A stretch of 64,000 nt of DNA from Sinohyriopsis cumingii (Eukaryota > Mollusca > Bivalvia > Unionida > Unionidae). Of this stretch, positions 39,701 to 54,300 are shown piece by piece. Position numbers and translations under genes: made by a program. A model generated the notes under the pieces. The model did not search any database and was not told the DNA's origin. It saw only the letters and a list, made by a program, of their open reading frames with translations. Position 1 is the stretch's first letter. Every line of letters starts with the position of its first letter. The DNA lies in NCBI GenBank assembly GCA_028554795.2, contig JAPYKE020000035.1:1-64000 (forward strand). The letters run 5' to 3'.

Positions 39701-40383
39701 TTCAACATATAATAGTTTTGTTTTATATGATGTGCTATGGTGCAGTTAATTCTGGTCTGACCGTAGGTCAATTGATATTTGAACTAAAATTACACACTTA
39801 ATAGGCTGGATCGAGTGGCACGCACCCTTGCTATTAATGGTACCAAATGATGTTTAAATTAATAATGGACGCTAGCCTCTGCGTTTGAAAAATGGCATGA
39901 GAATACTTTTAGGTTTATGGCAGGGTCATTATATTGGTATTCAGTTGCTTTTGGTCGCAGTGAACTATTTCTGCTGCGCTGACTGCTAACATTTAAAAAG
40001 TATGCATAGGCAGAATAGATAAGACAGCAATCCATACGAGTTTCATTATTCCAAAGCATTATACATTATCTTGTGACCGGAAAAGTAGTTAAATTGCTAA
40101 AATATGTCGCCTCACTGTATACAATTTTGTTGAACTGCATCATTTTGGTATCATTTCTGTGAAGTTCATGGATCTGAGTTTCTAGTTACACTTAACACTA
40201 ACTCGTGTACTCATAGTCTGTAGCGTAAATGGGACAGATAGCCCAAGCATGTTTGGCTAAAGTGGAACATATAGAATGAGCCTACTCCATAATATCTACA
40301 ATGATTAATGCTTATTGGTTTGATTCTGAAAATATTGTGAACGATTTCTTGGACAAAGAACGAGTTCACCAAATTTTTCAGTA
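36712..40383 (+). repeat. Satellite unit 11 (type IIa)
   Basis: It has the T7 run and G at unit offset 3184. Private changes are G at 37391 and G at 39103. PBS 38431-38448, gag remnant 38561-39523, hairpin 37978-38016. Confidence 0.95.
38561..39523 (+). pseudogene. gag: Decayed gag, unit 11
   Basis: Type II copy with a private G at 39103 in the C5 run before the PNQTE motif (CCCCGGAAC instead of CCCCCGAAC). Shared stops are kept. Confidence 0.83.
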
Positions 40384-43300
40384 TCATATCAATAACAGAA
40401 TAACATTTTATTATATAGTCCGAAATTATATTAACTTTAAACTAAACTAATTTTATAGGTCATAAAACAGACTTTTGTTGTAGAAAACCAAATTTCAGAT
40501 ACAGAATCCAGAAATAAAATATTTAACAAAAATTGCATTTTTTAGCGTACTGAGATACTTACACTCCGCCGACTAGAAGTCTCGGCATCTAAAATTAACA
40601 CTGTCTACAACGGCATTGAGACAGGAGCGTCATGCTCAATCGTGATGATGTTATTACAGATACCGAGAAAATACAAGGACAAAAAAACCAGGACAGTAGC
40701 TGGAATCAAGTGACTAGTATTTGTTATAAAAGTCCAATGTCCTATTATTTGAAATAAATGAGCACATGCGCCGAGGCTGGTTTTGGGTGAATTGCATGAT
40801 GGCGGATGCACACCATCTTGTTTGGTCATTGTGCACTCAGCTCGCCCTGAGTGGTATTTATTTGAACATTTGTTGTTCCACTAAGGATGCTGCTGTGTGT
40901 CTTATGTATTCCTCCATCTAAAGCTTCTAGTCATATGCCGAGATGGGTGTATGTTTTACGGAAAGTTCCTTTTGTAGCTTTAGTTGATGAGACTAGTTTT
41001 CTTTATACTAACAGTATTCTTACATACAAGTGGGCGCACTACAGAGAGAATCAAACGACTTCTGCAAGTGTCTGGCTTTGACGGTCCCATTATCCCCTAT
41101 TTACATCGACCTCAATACAACAGTATCTGTCAACTAAAGGTTCATAAATGCGCATACATTTTCTAATCACCTAATGACCGCACATAAGGAAACTCTAATA
41201 ATTTTACACTTGCATGAGTTTTCTTCCTGCACATTTGTATGATTCCTCAGTAGGTCTTTCTAAGCCGAATATTAGTACTTCACGCCATGCAATGCAAAAC
41301 ATGACCCCAACACCCAATACAATGAATTATTCGTAACTTAAATTAGTAAACACTTATACCTAAAATCATCCAAAAAATTCACTATGTTAAGAAATTAGGG
41401 AGGGTCCATTTTACGAAGCTAATCGATGCTATCAAAAAGGCTCGTGAATACTGTAGACTGATGTCTGTTAACAAAAACTGGTTGATTACTCGGCTTGAGA
41501 AATATCGTTCTTATATCGACTCCATTAGCAACAAATAGTCACTAAAATCCAGCAAAGTTATAAACGGAGACAGAACTGCAAATAGCGCACATCCTAGGTT
41601 GATTACAGTATTTTGCTTATATGGAAAGTATTTAAAATTAAATGTGGTCGATATTTAAAGTGTTCGATATTACAGCACTTTCAATATCAGAAGACATTGC
41701 GTATTTTGAATATAACACAAAAGAACTATGATCGAGCATATAATAACTTAAAGGTATTAAATGTGTTTAGTTTTCTTGTTTAAATTACTTGCTAAAAATA
41801 TGAAGGCTACTTCATTAAAAGCATATCAACTTGAATTACTTGTAGAATGTTCTGACATGCTGTACATAGTTTTCAAATGGTGAGTATATTGCCAAAGTAC
41901 TGAAGCAAAAATCTAATATGGCGTATATATTTGACAAAGGTGAAGTCTTTGTTGCATATCATTTGCTTTAGGTTGAATGCAGTTGAGTGCCAGTCCTCAG
42001 ACAGATGCAGCGAGGTATCACTCCAAATACAAGACCTATCCTAAAGAAGCCGAGATCGCGAGACTCGGGGTAGTGTAGCCGAGAGAGCATTCCGCTACAA
42101 ATTGGCGACAGCGGTGGGATAGGTCGAGGGAGTAGAAGACAAAATCAAGATGGTTTACTGAGGGTGAAAATTAGGCACAAGGATGCTTACTCCCGAAACG
42201 GAGGTGAAGACAGCAATTCTTTTCGAAGATGAATTAGGCGCTTAACGAAGGAAAGCGAAGATTTGGAGAAACGACTAACTGCGAGGATAGGGACTATTGA
42301 TAGGAGTGCTGAGACGACCAGGAAGGAAGGGGTATCGTCGAGAGAAAGAACCACCTTTAGACGACACATTCACTTTAGTGGACATGCGATGTCGGCACCC
42401 TCGGATTCACCGAAGATCAAGAAGATAGCCGTTACCACAGCGACAAGGGATGCTGTATATGTAGCTTTCACAGACAGATCGAAGTCTGAAAGCAAGCGAG
42501 CCGTCTCAGAAGTAAGCGGTGCGGCGACTGATCTTCCGCACAGAACCTTGAAGAGGCTAGTCGTTACACCGATGTCGTACGACGAGACGACACCCTTGAT
42601 GGATTTTATGATTCACTTCGAGATGTGTTCAACCCTAAATTCTTGGACATAGGAAGAAATTGATCTGTATTTAGGGGGTTTTACTTAGAGGTCAAGCACA
42701 GCAATTGTTGGCAGTGCCTAAAAATAAGCCGTAGGCTGGATTAGTTGATGATTTGAAACAGAGATTCGCACCCCCGAACCAGACCGAGTTATACAGAGTT
42801 CAGCTAAGGAGTAGGATTCGCAAGAACGGAGAATCCTTGCCAGAGCTTGCGCAGGCTATACGGCGGCTTGCAACATTAACCTAACAAGAGGTGAGTTTAC
42901 TTTCAGTCGACACGCTCGCGAAAGAACAGTTCATTGATGCCCTAGACGATTCTGACATGGCTTAAAGGTACAACAAGCGAGACCCGTTACGATTAACGAT
43001 GTGGTACAGATAGCTGTCGAATTAGAGGCGTTCGCTAGAGCTGAGCTAAAACGACAGGGAGGGAAAAGGTACATCCGTGGTGTGTCGGCACAGGAAGAGG
43101 AACAAGGGCCAGCGATCAGAGAACTGAGAGCAAATGATGGAGCTGACGAGATTGGTTGCTGAACTTAGGACTGAAGTAAGGAGTACCAAGCGATGGAAAT
43201 TACGTGATTTACACGACGTCCTTTACTGTGATATATCCTCCAAATATCCGACTGCCTCTGAGTATATCATATACAGATGCAAATTGTCATAATTTAAACA

Positions 43301-44055
43301 TTTTAAAATATTTTTCATTACATTTTCACTTATACTACACTAAAACGTAGCACAAATTTACACTGGGTAAGTTTCAACATATAATAGTTTTGTTTTATAT
43401 GATGTGCTATGGTGCAGTTAATTCTGGTCTGACCGTAGGTCAATTGATATTTGAACTAAAATTACACACTTAATAGGCTGGATCGAGTGGCACGCACCCT
43501 TGCTATTAATGGTACCAAATGATGTTTAAATTAATAATGGACGCTAGCCTCTGCGTTTGAAAAATGTCATGAGAATACTTTTAGGTTTATGGCAGGGTCA
43601 TTATATTGGTATTCAGTTGCTTTTGGTCGCAGTGAACTATTTCTGCTGCGCTGACTGCTAACATTTAAAAAGTATGCATAGGCAGAATAGATAAGACAGC
43701 AATCCATACGAGTTTCATTATTCCAAAGCATTATACATTATCTTGTGACCGGAAAAGTAGTTAAATTGCTAAAATATGTCGCCTCACTGTATACAATTTT
43801 GTTGAACTGCATCATTTTGGTATCATTTCTGTGAAGTTCATGGATCTGAGTTTCTAGTTACACTTAACACTAACTCGTGTACTCATAGTCTGTAGCGTAA
43901 ATGGGACAGATAGCCCAAGCATGTTTGGCTAAAGTGGAACATATAGAATGAGCCTACTCCATAATATCTACAATGATTAATGCTTATTGGTTTGATTCTG
44001 AAAATATTGTGAACGATTTCTTGGACAAAGAACGAGTTCACCAAATTTTTCAGTA
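40384..44055 (+). repeat. Satellite unit 12 (type IIa)
   Basis: It has the same double marker as unit 10: TAGTTTT at 40995-40996 and T at 43567. The private change is A at 40499. PBS 42103-42120, gag remnant 42233-43195, hairpin 41650-41688. Confidence 0.95.
42233..43195 (+). pseudogene. gag: Decayed gag, unit 12
   Basis: Type II copy; no private change was noticed. First stop TAG at 42650. Confidence 0.83.
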
Positions 44056-47000
44056 TCATATCAATAACAGAATAACATTTTATTATATAGTCCGAAATTA
44101 TATTAACTTTAAACTAAACTAATTTTATAGGTCATAAAACAGACTTTTGTTGTAGAAAACCAAATTTCAGCTACAGAATCCAGAAATAAAATATTTAACA
44201 AAAATTGCATTTTTTAGCGTACTGAGATACTTACACTCCGCCGACTAGAAGTCTCGGCATCTAAAATTAACACTGTCTACAACGGCATTGAGACAGGAGC
44301 GTCATGCTCAATCGTGATGATGTTATTACAGATACCGAGAAAATACAAGGACAAAAAAACCAGGACAGTAGCTGGAATCAAGTGACTAGTATTTGTTATA
44401 AAAGTCCAATGTCCTATTATTTGAAATAAATGAGCACATGCGCCGAGGCTGGTTTTGGGTGAATTGCATGATGGCGGATGCACACCATCTTGTTTGGTCA
44501 TTGTGCACTCAGCTCGCCCTGAGTGGTATTTATTTGAACATTTGTTGTTCCACTAAGGATGCTGCTGTGTGTCTTATGTATTCCTCCATCTAAAGCTTCT
44601 AGTCATATGCCGAGATGGGTGTATGTTTTACGGAAAGTTCCTTTTGTAGCTTTAGTTGATGAGACTTTTTTTCTTTATACTAACAGTATTCTTACATACA
44701 AGTGGGCGCACTACAGAGAGAATCAAACGACTTCTGCAAGTGTCTGGCTTTGACGGTCCCATTATCCCCTATTTACATCGACCTCAATACAACAGTATCT
44801 GTCAACTAAAGGTTCATAAATGCGCATACATTTTCTAATCACCTAATGACCGCACATAAGGAAACTCTAATAATTTTACACTTGCATGAGTTTTCTTCCT
44901 GCACATTTGTATGATTCCTCAGTAGGTCTTTCTAAGCCGAATATTAGTACTTCACGCCATGCAATGCAAAACATGACCCCAACACCCAATACAATGAATT
45001 ATTCGTAACTTAAATTAGTAAACACTTATACCTAAAATCATCCAAAAAATTCACTATGTTAAGAAATTAGGGAGGGTCCATTTTACGAAGCTAATCGATG
45101 CTATCAAAAAGGCTCGTGAATACTGTAGACTGATGTCTGTTAACAAAAACTGGTTGATTACTCGGCTTGAGAAATATCGTTCTTATATCGACTCCATTAG
45201 CAACAAATAGTCACTAAAATCCAGCAAAGTTATAAACGGAGACAGAACTGCAAATAGCGCACATCCTAGGTTGATTACAGTATTTTGCTTATATGGAAAG
45301 TATTTAAAATTAAATGTGGTCGATATTTAAAGTGTTCGATATTACAGCACTTTCAATATCAGAAGACATTGCGTATTTTGAATATAACACAAAAGAACTA
45401 TGATCGAGCATATAATAACTTAAAGGTATTAAATGTGTTTAGTTTTCTTGTTTAAATTACTTGCTAAAAATATGAAGGCTACTTCATTAAAAGCATATCA
45501 ACTTGAATTACTTGTAGAATGTTCTGACATGCTGTACATAGTTTTCAAATGGTGAGTATATTGCCAAAGTACTGAAGCAAAAATCTAATATGGCGTATAT
45601 ATTTGACAAAGGTGAAGTCTTTGTTGCATATCATTTGCTTTAGGTTGAATGCAGTTGAGTGCCAGTCCTCAGACAGATGCAGCGAGGTATCACTCCAAAT
45701 ACAAGACCTATCCTAAAGAAGCCGAGATCGCGAGACTCGGGGTAGTGTAGCCGAGAGAGCATTCCGCCACAAATTGGCGACAGCGGTGGGATAGGTCGAG
45801 GGAGTAGAAGACAAAATCAAGATGGTTTACTGAGGGTGAAAATTAGGCACAAGGATGCTTACTCCCGAAACGGAGGTGAAGACAGCAATTCTTTTCGAAG
45901 ATGAATTAGGCGCTTAACGAAGGAAAGCGAAGATTTGGAGAAACGACTAACTGCGAGGATAGGGACTATTGATAGGAGTGCTGAGACGACCAGGAAGGAA
46001 GGGGTATCGTCGAGAGAAAGAACCACCTTTAGACGACACATTCACTTTAGTGGACATGCGATGTCGGCACCCTCGGATTCACCGAAGATCAAGAAGATAG
46101 CCGTTACCACAGCGACAAGGGATGCTGTATATGTAGCTTTCACAGACAGATCGAAGTCTGAAAGCAAGCGAGCCGTCTCAGAAGTAAGCGGTGCGGCGAC
46201 TGATCTTCCGCACAGAACCTTGAAGAGGCTAGTCGTTACACCGATGTCGTACGACGAGACGACACCCTTGATGGATTTTATGATTCACTTCGAGATGTGT
46301 TCAACCCTAAATTCTTGGACATAGGAAGAAATTGATCTGTATTTAGGGGGTTTTACTTAGAGGTCAAGCACAGCAATTGTTGGCAGTGCCTAAAAATAAG
46401 CCGTAGGCTGGATTAGTTGATGATTTGAAACAGAGATTCGCACCCCCGAACCAGACCGAGTTATACAGAGTTCAGCTAAGGAGTAGGATTCGCAAGAACG
46501 GAGAATCCTTGCCAGAGCTTGCGCAGGCTATACGGCGGCTTGCAACATTAACCTAACAAGAGGTGAGTTTACTTTCAGTCGACACGCTCGCGAAAGAACA
46601 GTTCATTGATGCCCTAGACGATTCTGACATGGCTTAAAGGTACAACAAGCGAGACCCGTTACGATTAACGATGTGGTACAGATAGCTGTCGAATTAGAGG
46701 CGTTCGCTAGAGCTGAGCTAAAACGACAGGGAGGGAAAAGGTACATCCGTGGTGTGTCGGCACAGGAAGAGGAACAAGGGCCAGCGATCAGAGAACTGAG
46801 AGCAAATGATGGAGCTGACGAGATTGGTTGCTGAACTTAGGACTGAAGTAAGGAGTACCAAGCGATGGAAATTACGTGATTTACACGACGTCCTTTACTG
46901 TGATATATCCTCCAAATATCCGACTGCCTCTGAGTATATCATATACAGATGCAAATTGTCATAATTTAAACATTTTAAAATATTTTTCATTACATTTTCA

Positions 47001-47727
47001 CTTATACTACACTAAAACGTAGCACAAATTTACACTGGGTAAGTTTCAACATATAATAGTTTTGTTTTATATGATGTGCTATGGTGCAGTTAATTCTGGT
47101 CTGACCGTAGGTCAATTGATATTTGAACTAAAATTACACACTTAATAGGCTGGATCGAGTGGCACGCACCCTTGCTATTAATGGTACCAAATGATGTTTA
47201 AATTAATAATGGACGCTAGCCTCTGCGTTTGAAAAATGGCATGAGAATACTTTTAGGTTTATGGCAGGGTCATTATATTGGTATTCAGTTGCTTTTGGTC
47301 GCAGTGAACTATTTCTGCTGCGCTGACTGCTAACATTTAAAAAGTATCCATAGGCAGAATAGATAAGACAGCAATCCATACGAGTTTCATTATTCCAAAG
47401 CATTATACATTATCTTGTGACCGGAAAAGTAGTTAAATTGCTAAAATATGTCGCCTCACTGTATACAATTTTGTTGAACTGCATCATTTTGGTATCATTT
47501 CTGTGAAGTTCATGGATCTGAGTTTCTAGTTACACTTAACACTAACTCGTGTACTCATAGTCTGTAGCGTAAATGGGACAGATAGCCCAAGCATGTTTGG
47601 CTAAAGTGGAACATATAGAATGAGCCTACTCCATAATATCTACAATGATTAATGCTTATTGGTTTGATTCTGAAAATATTGTGAACGATTTCTTGGACAA
47701 AGAACGAGTTCACCAAATTTTTCAGTA
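44056..47727 (+). repeat. Satellite unit 13 (type IIa)
   Basis: It has the T7 run and G at offset 3184, like unit 11. Private changes are C at 45768, close to the LTR end, and C at 47348. PBS 45775-45792, gag remnant 45905-46867, hairpin 45322-45360. Confidence 0.95.
45905..46867 (+). pseudogene. gag: Decayed gag, unit 13
   Basis: Type II copy; no private change within gag. The unit's private C at 45768 lies just upstream, at the LTR end. Confidence 0.83.
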
Positions 47728-50700
47728 TCATATCAATAACAGAATAACATTTTATTATATAGTCCGAAATTATATTAACTTTAAACTAAACTAATTTTAT
47801 AGGTCATAAAACAGACTTTTGTTGTAGAAAACCAAATTTCAGCTACAGAATCCAGAAATAAAATATTTAACAAAAATTGCATTTTTTAGCGTACTGAGAT
47901 ACTTACACTCCGCCGACTAGAAGTCTCGGCATCTAAAATTAACACTGTCTACAACGGCATTGAGACAGGAGCGTCATGCTCAATCGTGATGATGTTATTA
48001 CAGATACCGAGAAAATACAAGGACAAAAAAACCAGGACAGTAGCTGGAATCAAGTGACTAGTATTTGTTATAAAAGTCCAATGTCCTATTATTTGAAATA
48101 AATGAGCACATGCGCCGAGGCTGGTTTTGGGTGAATTGCATGATGGCGGATGCACACCATCTTGTTTGGTCATTGTGCACTCAGCTCGCCCTGAGTGGTA
48201 TTTATTTGAACATTTGTTGTTCCACTAAGGATGCTGCTGTGTGTCTTATGTATTCCTCCATCTAAAGCTTCTAGTCATATGCCGAGATGGGTGTATGTTT
48301 TACGGAAAGTTCCTTTTGTAGCTTTAGTTGATGAGACTTTTTTTCTTTATACTAACAGTATTCTTACATACAAGTGGGCGCACTACAGAGAGAATCAAAC
48401 GACTTCTGCAAGTGTCTGGCTTTGACGGTCCCATTATCCCCTATTTACATCGACCTCAATACAACAGTATCTGTCAACTAAAGGTTCATAAATGCGCATA
48501 CATTTTCTAATCACCTAATGACCGCACATAAGGAAACTCTAATAATTTTACACTTGCATGAGTTTTCTTCCTGCACATTTGTATGATTCCTCAGTAGGTC
48601 TTTCTAAGCCGAATATTAGTACTTCACGCCATGCAATGCAAAACATGACCCCAACACCCAATACAATGAATTATTCGTAACTTAAATTAGTAAACACTTA
48701 TACCTAAAATCATCCAAAAAATTCACTATGTTAAGAAATTAGGGAGGGTCCATTTTACGAAGCTAATCGATGCTATCAAAAAGGCTCGTGAATACTGTAG
48801 ACTGATGTCTGTTAACAAAAACTGGTTGATTACTCGGCTTGAGAAATATCGTTCTTATATCGACTCCATTAGCAACAAATAGTCACTAAAATCCAGCAAA
48901 GTTATAAACGGAGACAGAACTGCAAATAGCGCACATCCTAGGTTGATTACAGTATTTTGCTTATATGGAAAGTATTTAAAATTAAATGTGGTCGATATTT
49001 AAAGTGTTCGATATTACAGCACTTTCAATATCAGAAGACATTGCGTATTTTGAATATAACACAAAAGAACTATGATCGAGCATATAATAACTTAAAGGTA
49101 TTAAATGTGTTTAGTTTTCTTGTTTAAATTACTTGCTAAAAATATGAAGGCTACTTCATTAAAAGCATATCAACTTGAATTACTTGTAGAATGTTCTGAC
49201 ATGCTGTACATAGTTTTCAAATGGTGAGTATATTGCCAAAGTACTGAAGCAAAAATCTAATATGGCGTATATATTTGACAAAGGTGAAGTCTTTGTTGCA
49301 TATCATTTGCTTTAGGTTGAATGCAGTTGAGTGCCAGTCCTCAGACAGATGCAGCGAGGTATCACTCCAAATACAAGACCTATCCTAAAGAAGCCGAGAT
49401 CGCGAGACTCGGGGTAGTGTAGCCGAGAGAGCATTCCGCTACAAATTGGCGACAGCGGTGGGATAGGTCGAGGGAGTAGAAGACAAAATCAAGATGGTTT
49501 ACTGAGGGTGAAAATTAGGCACAAGGATGCTTACTCCCGAAACGGAGGTGAAGACAGCAATTCTTTTCGAAGATGAATTAGGCGCTTAACGAAGGAAAGC
49601 GAAGATTTGGAGAAACGACTAACTGCGAGGATAGGGACTATTGATAGGAGTGCTGAGACGACCAGGAAGGAAGGGGTATCGTCGAGAGAAAGAACCACCT
49701 TTAGACGACACATTCACTTTAGTGGACATGCGATGTCGGCACCCTCGGATTCACCGAAGATCAAGAAGATAGCCGTTACCACAGCGACAAGGGATGCTGT
49801 ATATGTAGCTTTCACAGACAGATCGAAGTCTGAAAGCAAGCGAGCCGTCTCAGAAGTAAGCGGTGCGGCGACTGATCTTCCGCACAGAACCTTGAAGAGG
49901 CTAGTCGTTACACCGATGTCGTACGACGAGACGACACCCTTGATGGATTTTATGATTCACTTCGAGATGTGTTCAACCCTAAATTCTTGGACATAGGAAG
50001 AAATTGATCTGTATTTAGGGGGTTTTACTTAGAGGTCAAGCACAGCAATTGTTGGCAGTGCCTAAAAATAAGCCGTAGGCTGGATTAGTTGATGATTTGA
50101 AACAGAGATTCGCACCCCCGAACCAGACCGAGTTATACAGAGTTCAGCTAAGGAGTAGGATTCGCAAGAACGGAGAATCCTTGCCAGAGCTTGCGCAGGC
50201 TATACGGCGGCTTGCAACATTAACCTAACAAGAGGTGAGTTTACTTTCAGTCGACACGCTCGCGAAAGAACAGTTCATTGATGCCCTAGACGATTCTGAC
50301 ATGGCTTAAAGGTACAACAAGCGAGACCCGTTACGATTAACGATGTGGTACAGATAGCTGTCGAATTAGAGGCGTTCGCTAGAGCTGAGCTAAAACGACA
50401 GGGAGGGAAAAGGTACATCCGTGGTGTGTCGGCACAGGAAGAGGAACAAGGGCCGGCGATCAGAGAACTGAGAGCAAATGATGGAGCTGACGAGATTGGT
50501 TGCTGAACTTAGGACTGAAGTAAGGAGTACCAAGCGATGGAAATTACGTGATTTACACGACGTCCTTTACTGTGATATATCCTCCAAATATCCGACTGCC
50601 TCTGAGTATATCATATACAGATGCAAATTGTCATAATTTAAACATTTTAAAATATTTTTCATTACATTTTCACTTATACTACACTAAAACGTAGCACAAA

Positions 50701-51399
50701 TTTACACTGGGTAAGTTTCAACATATAATAGTTTTGTTTTATATGATGTGCTATGGTGCAGTTAATTCTGGTCTGACCGTAGGTCAATTGATATTTGAAC
50801 TAAAATTACACACTTAATAGGCTGGATCGAGTGGCACGCACCCTTGCTATTAATGGTACCAAATGATGTTTAAATTAATAATGGACGCTAGCCTCTGCGT
50901 TTGAAAAATGGCATGAGAATACTTTTAGGTTTATGGCAGGGTCATTATATTGGTATTCAGTTGCTTTTGGTCGCAGTGAACTATTTCTGCTGCGCTGACT
51001 GCTAACATTTAAAAAGTATGCATAGGCAGAATAGATAAGACAGCAATCCATACGAGTTTCATTATTCCAAAGCATTATACATTATCTTGTGACCGGAAAA
51101 GTAGTTAAATTGCTAAAATATGTCGCCTCACTGTATACAATTTTGTTGAACTGCATCATTTTGGTATCATTTCTGTGAAGTTCATGGATCTGAGTTTCTA
51201 GTTACACTTAACACTAACTCGTGTACTCATAGTCTGTAGCGTAAATGGGACAGATAGCCCAAGCATGTTTGGCTAAAGTGAAACATATAGAATGAGCCTA
51301 CTCCATAATATCTACAATGATTAATGCTTATTGGTTTGATTCTGAAAATATTGTGAACGATTTCTTGGACAAAGAACGAGTTCACCAAATTTTTCAGTA
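47728..51399 (+). repeat. Satellite unit 14 (type IIa)
   Basis: Private changes are G at 50455 inside the gag remnant and A at 51281. PBS 49447-49464, gag remnant 49577-50539, hairpin 48994-49032. Confidence 0.95.
49577..50539 (+). pseudogene. gag: Decayed gag, unit 14
   Basis: Type II copy with a private G at 50455 (GGGCCGGCG instead of GGGCCAGCG), a synonymous change in the third readable segment. Confidence 0.83.
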
Positions 51400-54300
51400 T
51401 CATATCAATAACAGAATAACATTTTATTATATAGTCCGAAATTATATTAACTTTAAACTAAACTAATTTTATAGGTCATAAAACAGACTTTTGTTGTAGA
51501 AAACCAAATTTCAGCTACAGAATCCAGAAATAAAATATTTAACAAAAATTGCATTTTTTAGCGTACTGAGATACTTACACTCCGCCGACTAGAAGTCTCG
51601 GCATCTAAAATTAACACTGTCTACAACGGCATTGAGACAGGAGCGTCATGCTCAATCGTGATGATGTTATTACAGATACCGAGAAAATACAAGGACAAAA
51701 AAACCAGGACAGTAGCTGGAATCAAGTGACTAGTATTTGTTATAAAAGTCCAATGTCCTATTATTTGAAATAAATGAGCACATGCGCCGAGGCTGGTTTT
51801 GGGTGAATTGCATGATGGCGGATGCACACCATCTTGTTTGGTCATTGTGCACTCAGCTCGCCCTGAGTGGTATTTATTTGAACATTTGTTGTTCCACTAA
51901 GGATGCTGCTGTGTGTCTTATGTATTCCTCCATCTAAAGCTTCTAGTCATATGCCGAGATGGGTGTATGTTTTACGGAAAGTTCCTTTTGTAGCTTTAGT
52001 TGATGAGACTTTTTTTCTTTATACTAACAGTATTCTTACATACAAGTGGGCGCACTACAGAGAGAATCAAACGACTTCTGCAAGTGTCTGGCTTTGACGG
52101 TCCCATTATCCCCTATTTACATCGACCTCAATACAACAGTATCTGTCAACTAAAGGTTCATAAATGCGCATACATTTTCTAATCACCTAATGACCGCACA
52201 TAAGGAAACTCTAATAATTTTACACTTGCATGAGTTTTCTTCCTGCACATTTGTATGATTCCTCAGTAGGTCTTTCTAAGCCGAATATTAGTACTTCACG
52301 CCATGCAATGCAAAACATGACCCCAACACCCAATACAATGAATTATTCGTAACTTAAATTAGTAAACACTTATACCTAAAATCATCCAAAAAATTCACTA
52401 TGTTAAGAAATTAGGGAGGGTCCATTTTACGAAGCTAATCGATGCTATCAAAAAGGCTCGTGAATACTGTAGACTGATGTCTGTTAACAAAAACTGGTTG
52501 ATTACTCGGCTTGAGAAATATCGTTCTTATATCGACTCCATTAGCAACAAATAGTCACTAAAATCCAGCAAAGTTATAAACGGAGACAGAACTGCAAATA
52601 GCGCACATCCTAGGTTGATTACAGTATTTTGCTTATATGGAAAGTATTTAAAATTAAATGTGGTCGATATTTAAAGTGTTCGATATTACAGCACTTTCAA
52701 TATCAGAAGACATTGCGTATTTTGAATATAACACAAAAGAACTATGATCGAGCATATAATAACTTAAAGGTATTAAATGTGTTTAGTTTTCTTGTTTAAA
52801 TTACTTGCTAAAAATATGAAGGCTACTTCATTAAAAGCATATCAACTTGAATTACTTGTAGAATGTTCTGACATGCTGTACATAGTTTTCAAATGGTGAG
52901 TATATTGCCAAAGTACTGAAGCAAAAATCTAATATGGCGTATATATTTGACAAAGGTGAAGTCTTTGTTGCATATCATTTGCTTTAGGTTGAATGCAGTT
53001 GAGTGCCAGTCCTCAGACAGATGCAGCGAGGTATCACTCCAAATACAAGACCTATCCTAAAGAAGCCGAGATCGCGAGACTCGGGGTAGTGTAGCCGAGA
53101 GAGCATTCCGCTACAAATTGGCGACAGCGGTGGGATAGGTCGAGGGAGTAGAAGACAAAATCAAGATGGTTTACTGAGGGTGAAAATTAGGCACAAGGAT
53201 GCTTACTCCCGAAACGGAGGTGAAGACAGCAATTCTTTTCGAAGATGAATTAGGCGCTTAACGAAGGAAAGCGAAGATTTGGAGAAACGACTAACTGCGA
53301 GGATAGGGACTATTGATAGGAGTGCTGAGACGACCAGGAAGGAAGGGGTATCGTCGAGAGAAAGAACCACCTTTAGACGACACATTCACTTTAGTGGACA
53401 TGCGATGTCGGCACCCTCGGATTCACCGAAGATCAAGAAGATAGCCGTTACCACAGCGACAAGGGATGCTGTATATGTAGCTTTCACAGACAGATCGAAG
53501 TCTGAAAGCAAGCGAGCCGTCTCAGAAGTAAGCGGTGCGGCGACTGATCTTCCGCACAGAACCTTGAAGAGGCTAGTCGTTACACCGATGTCGTACGACG
53601 AGACGACACCCTTGATGGATTTTATGATTCACTTCGAGATGTGTTCAACCCTAAATTCTTGGACATAGGAAGAAATTGATCTGTATTTAGGGGGTTTTAC
53701 TTAGAGGTCAAGCACAGCAATTGTTGGCAGTGCCTAAAAATAAGCCGTAGGCTGGATTAGTTGATGATTTGAAACAGAGATTCGCACCCCCGAACCAGAC
53801 CGAGTTATACAGAGTTCAGCTAAGGAGTAGGATTCGCAAGAACGGAGAATCCTTGCCAGAGCTTGCGCAGGCTATACGGCGGCTTGCAACATTAACCTAA
53901 CAAGAGGTGAGTTTACTTTCAGTCGACACGCTCGCGAAAGAACAGTTCATTGATGCCCTAGACGATTCTGACATGGCTTAAAGGTACAACAAGCGAGACC
54001 CGTTACGATTAACGATGTGGTACAGATAGCTGTCGAATTAGAGGCGTTCGCTAGAGCTGAGCTAAAACGACAGGGATGGAAAAGGTACATCCGTGGTGTG
54101 TCGGCACAGGAAGAGGAACAAGGGCCAGCGATCAGAGAACTGAGAGCAAATGATGGAGCTGACGAGATTGGTTGCTGAACTTAGGACTGAAGTAAGGAGT
54201 ACCAAGCGATGGAAATTACGTGATTTACACGACGTCCTTTACTGTGATATATCCTCCAAATATCCGACTGCCTCTGAGTATATCATATACAGATGCAAAT

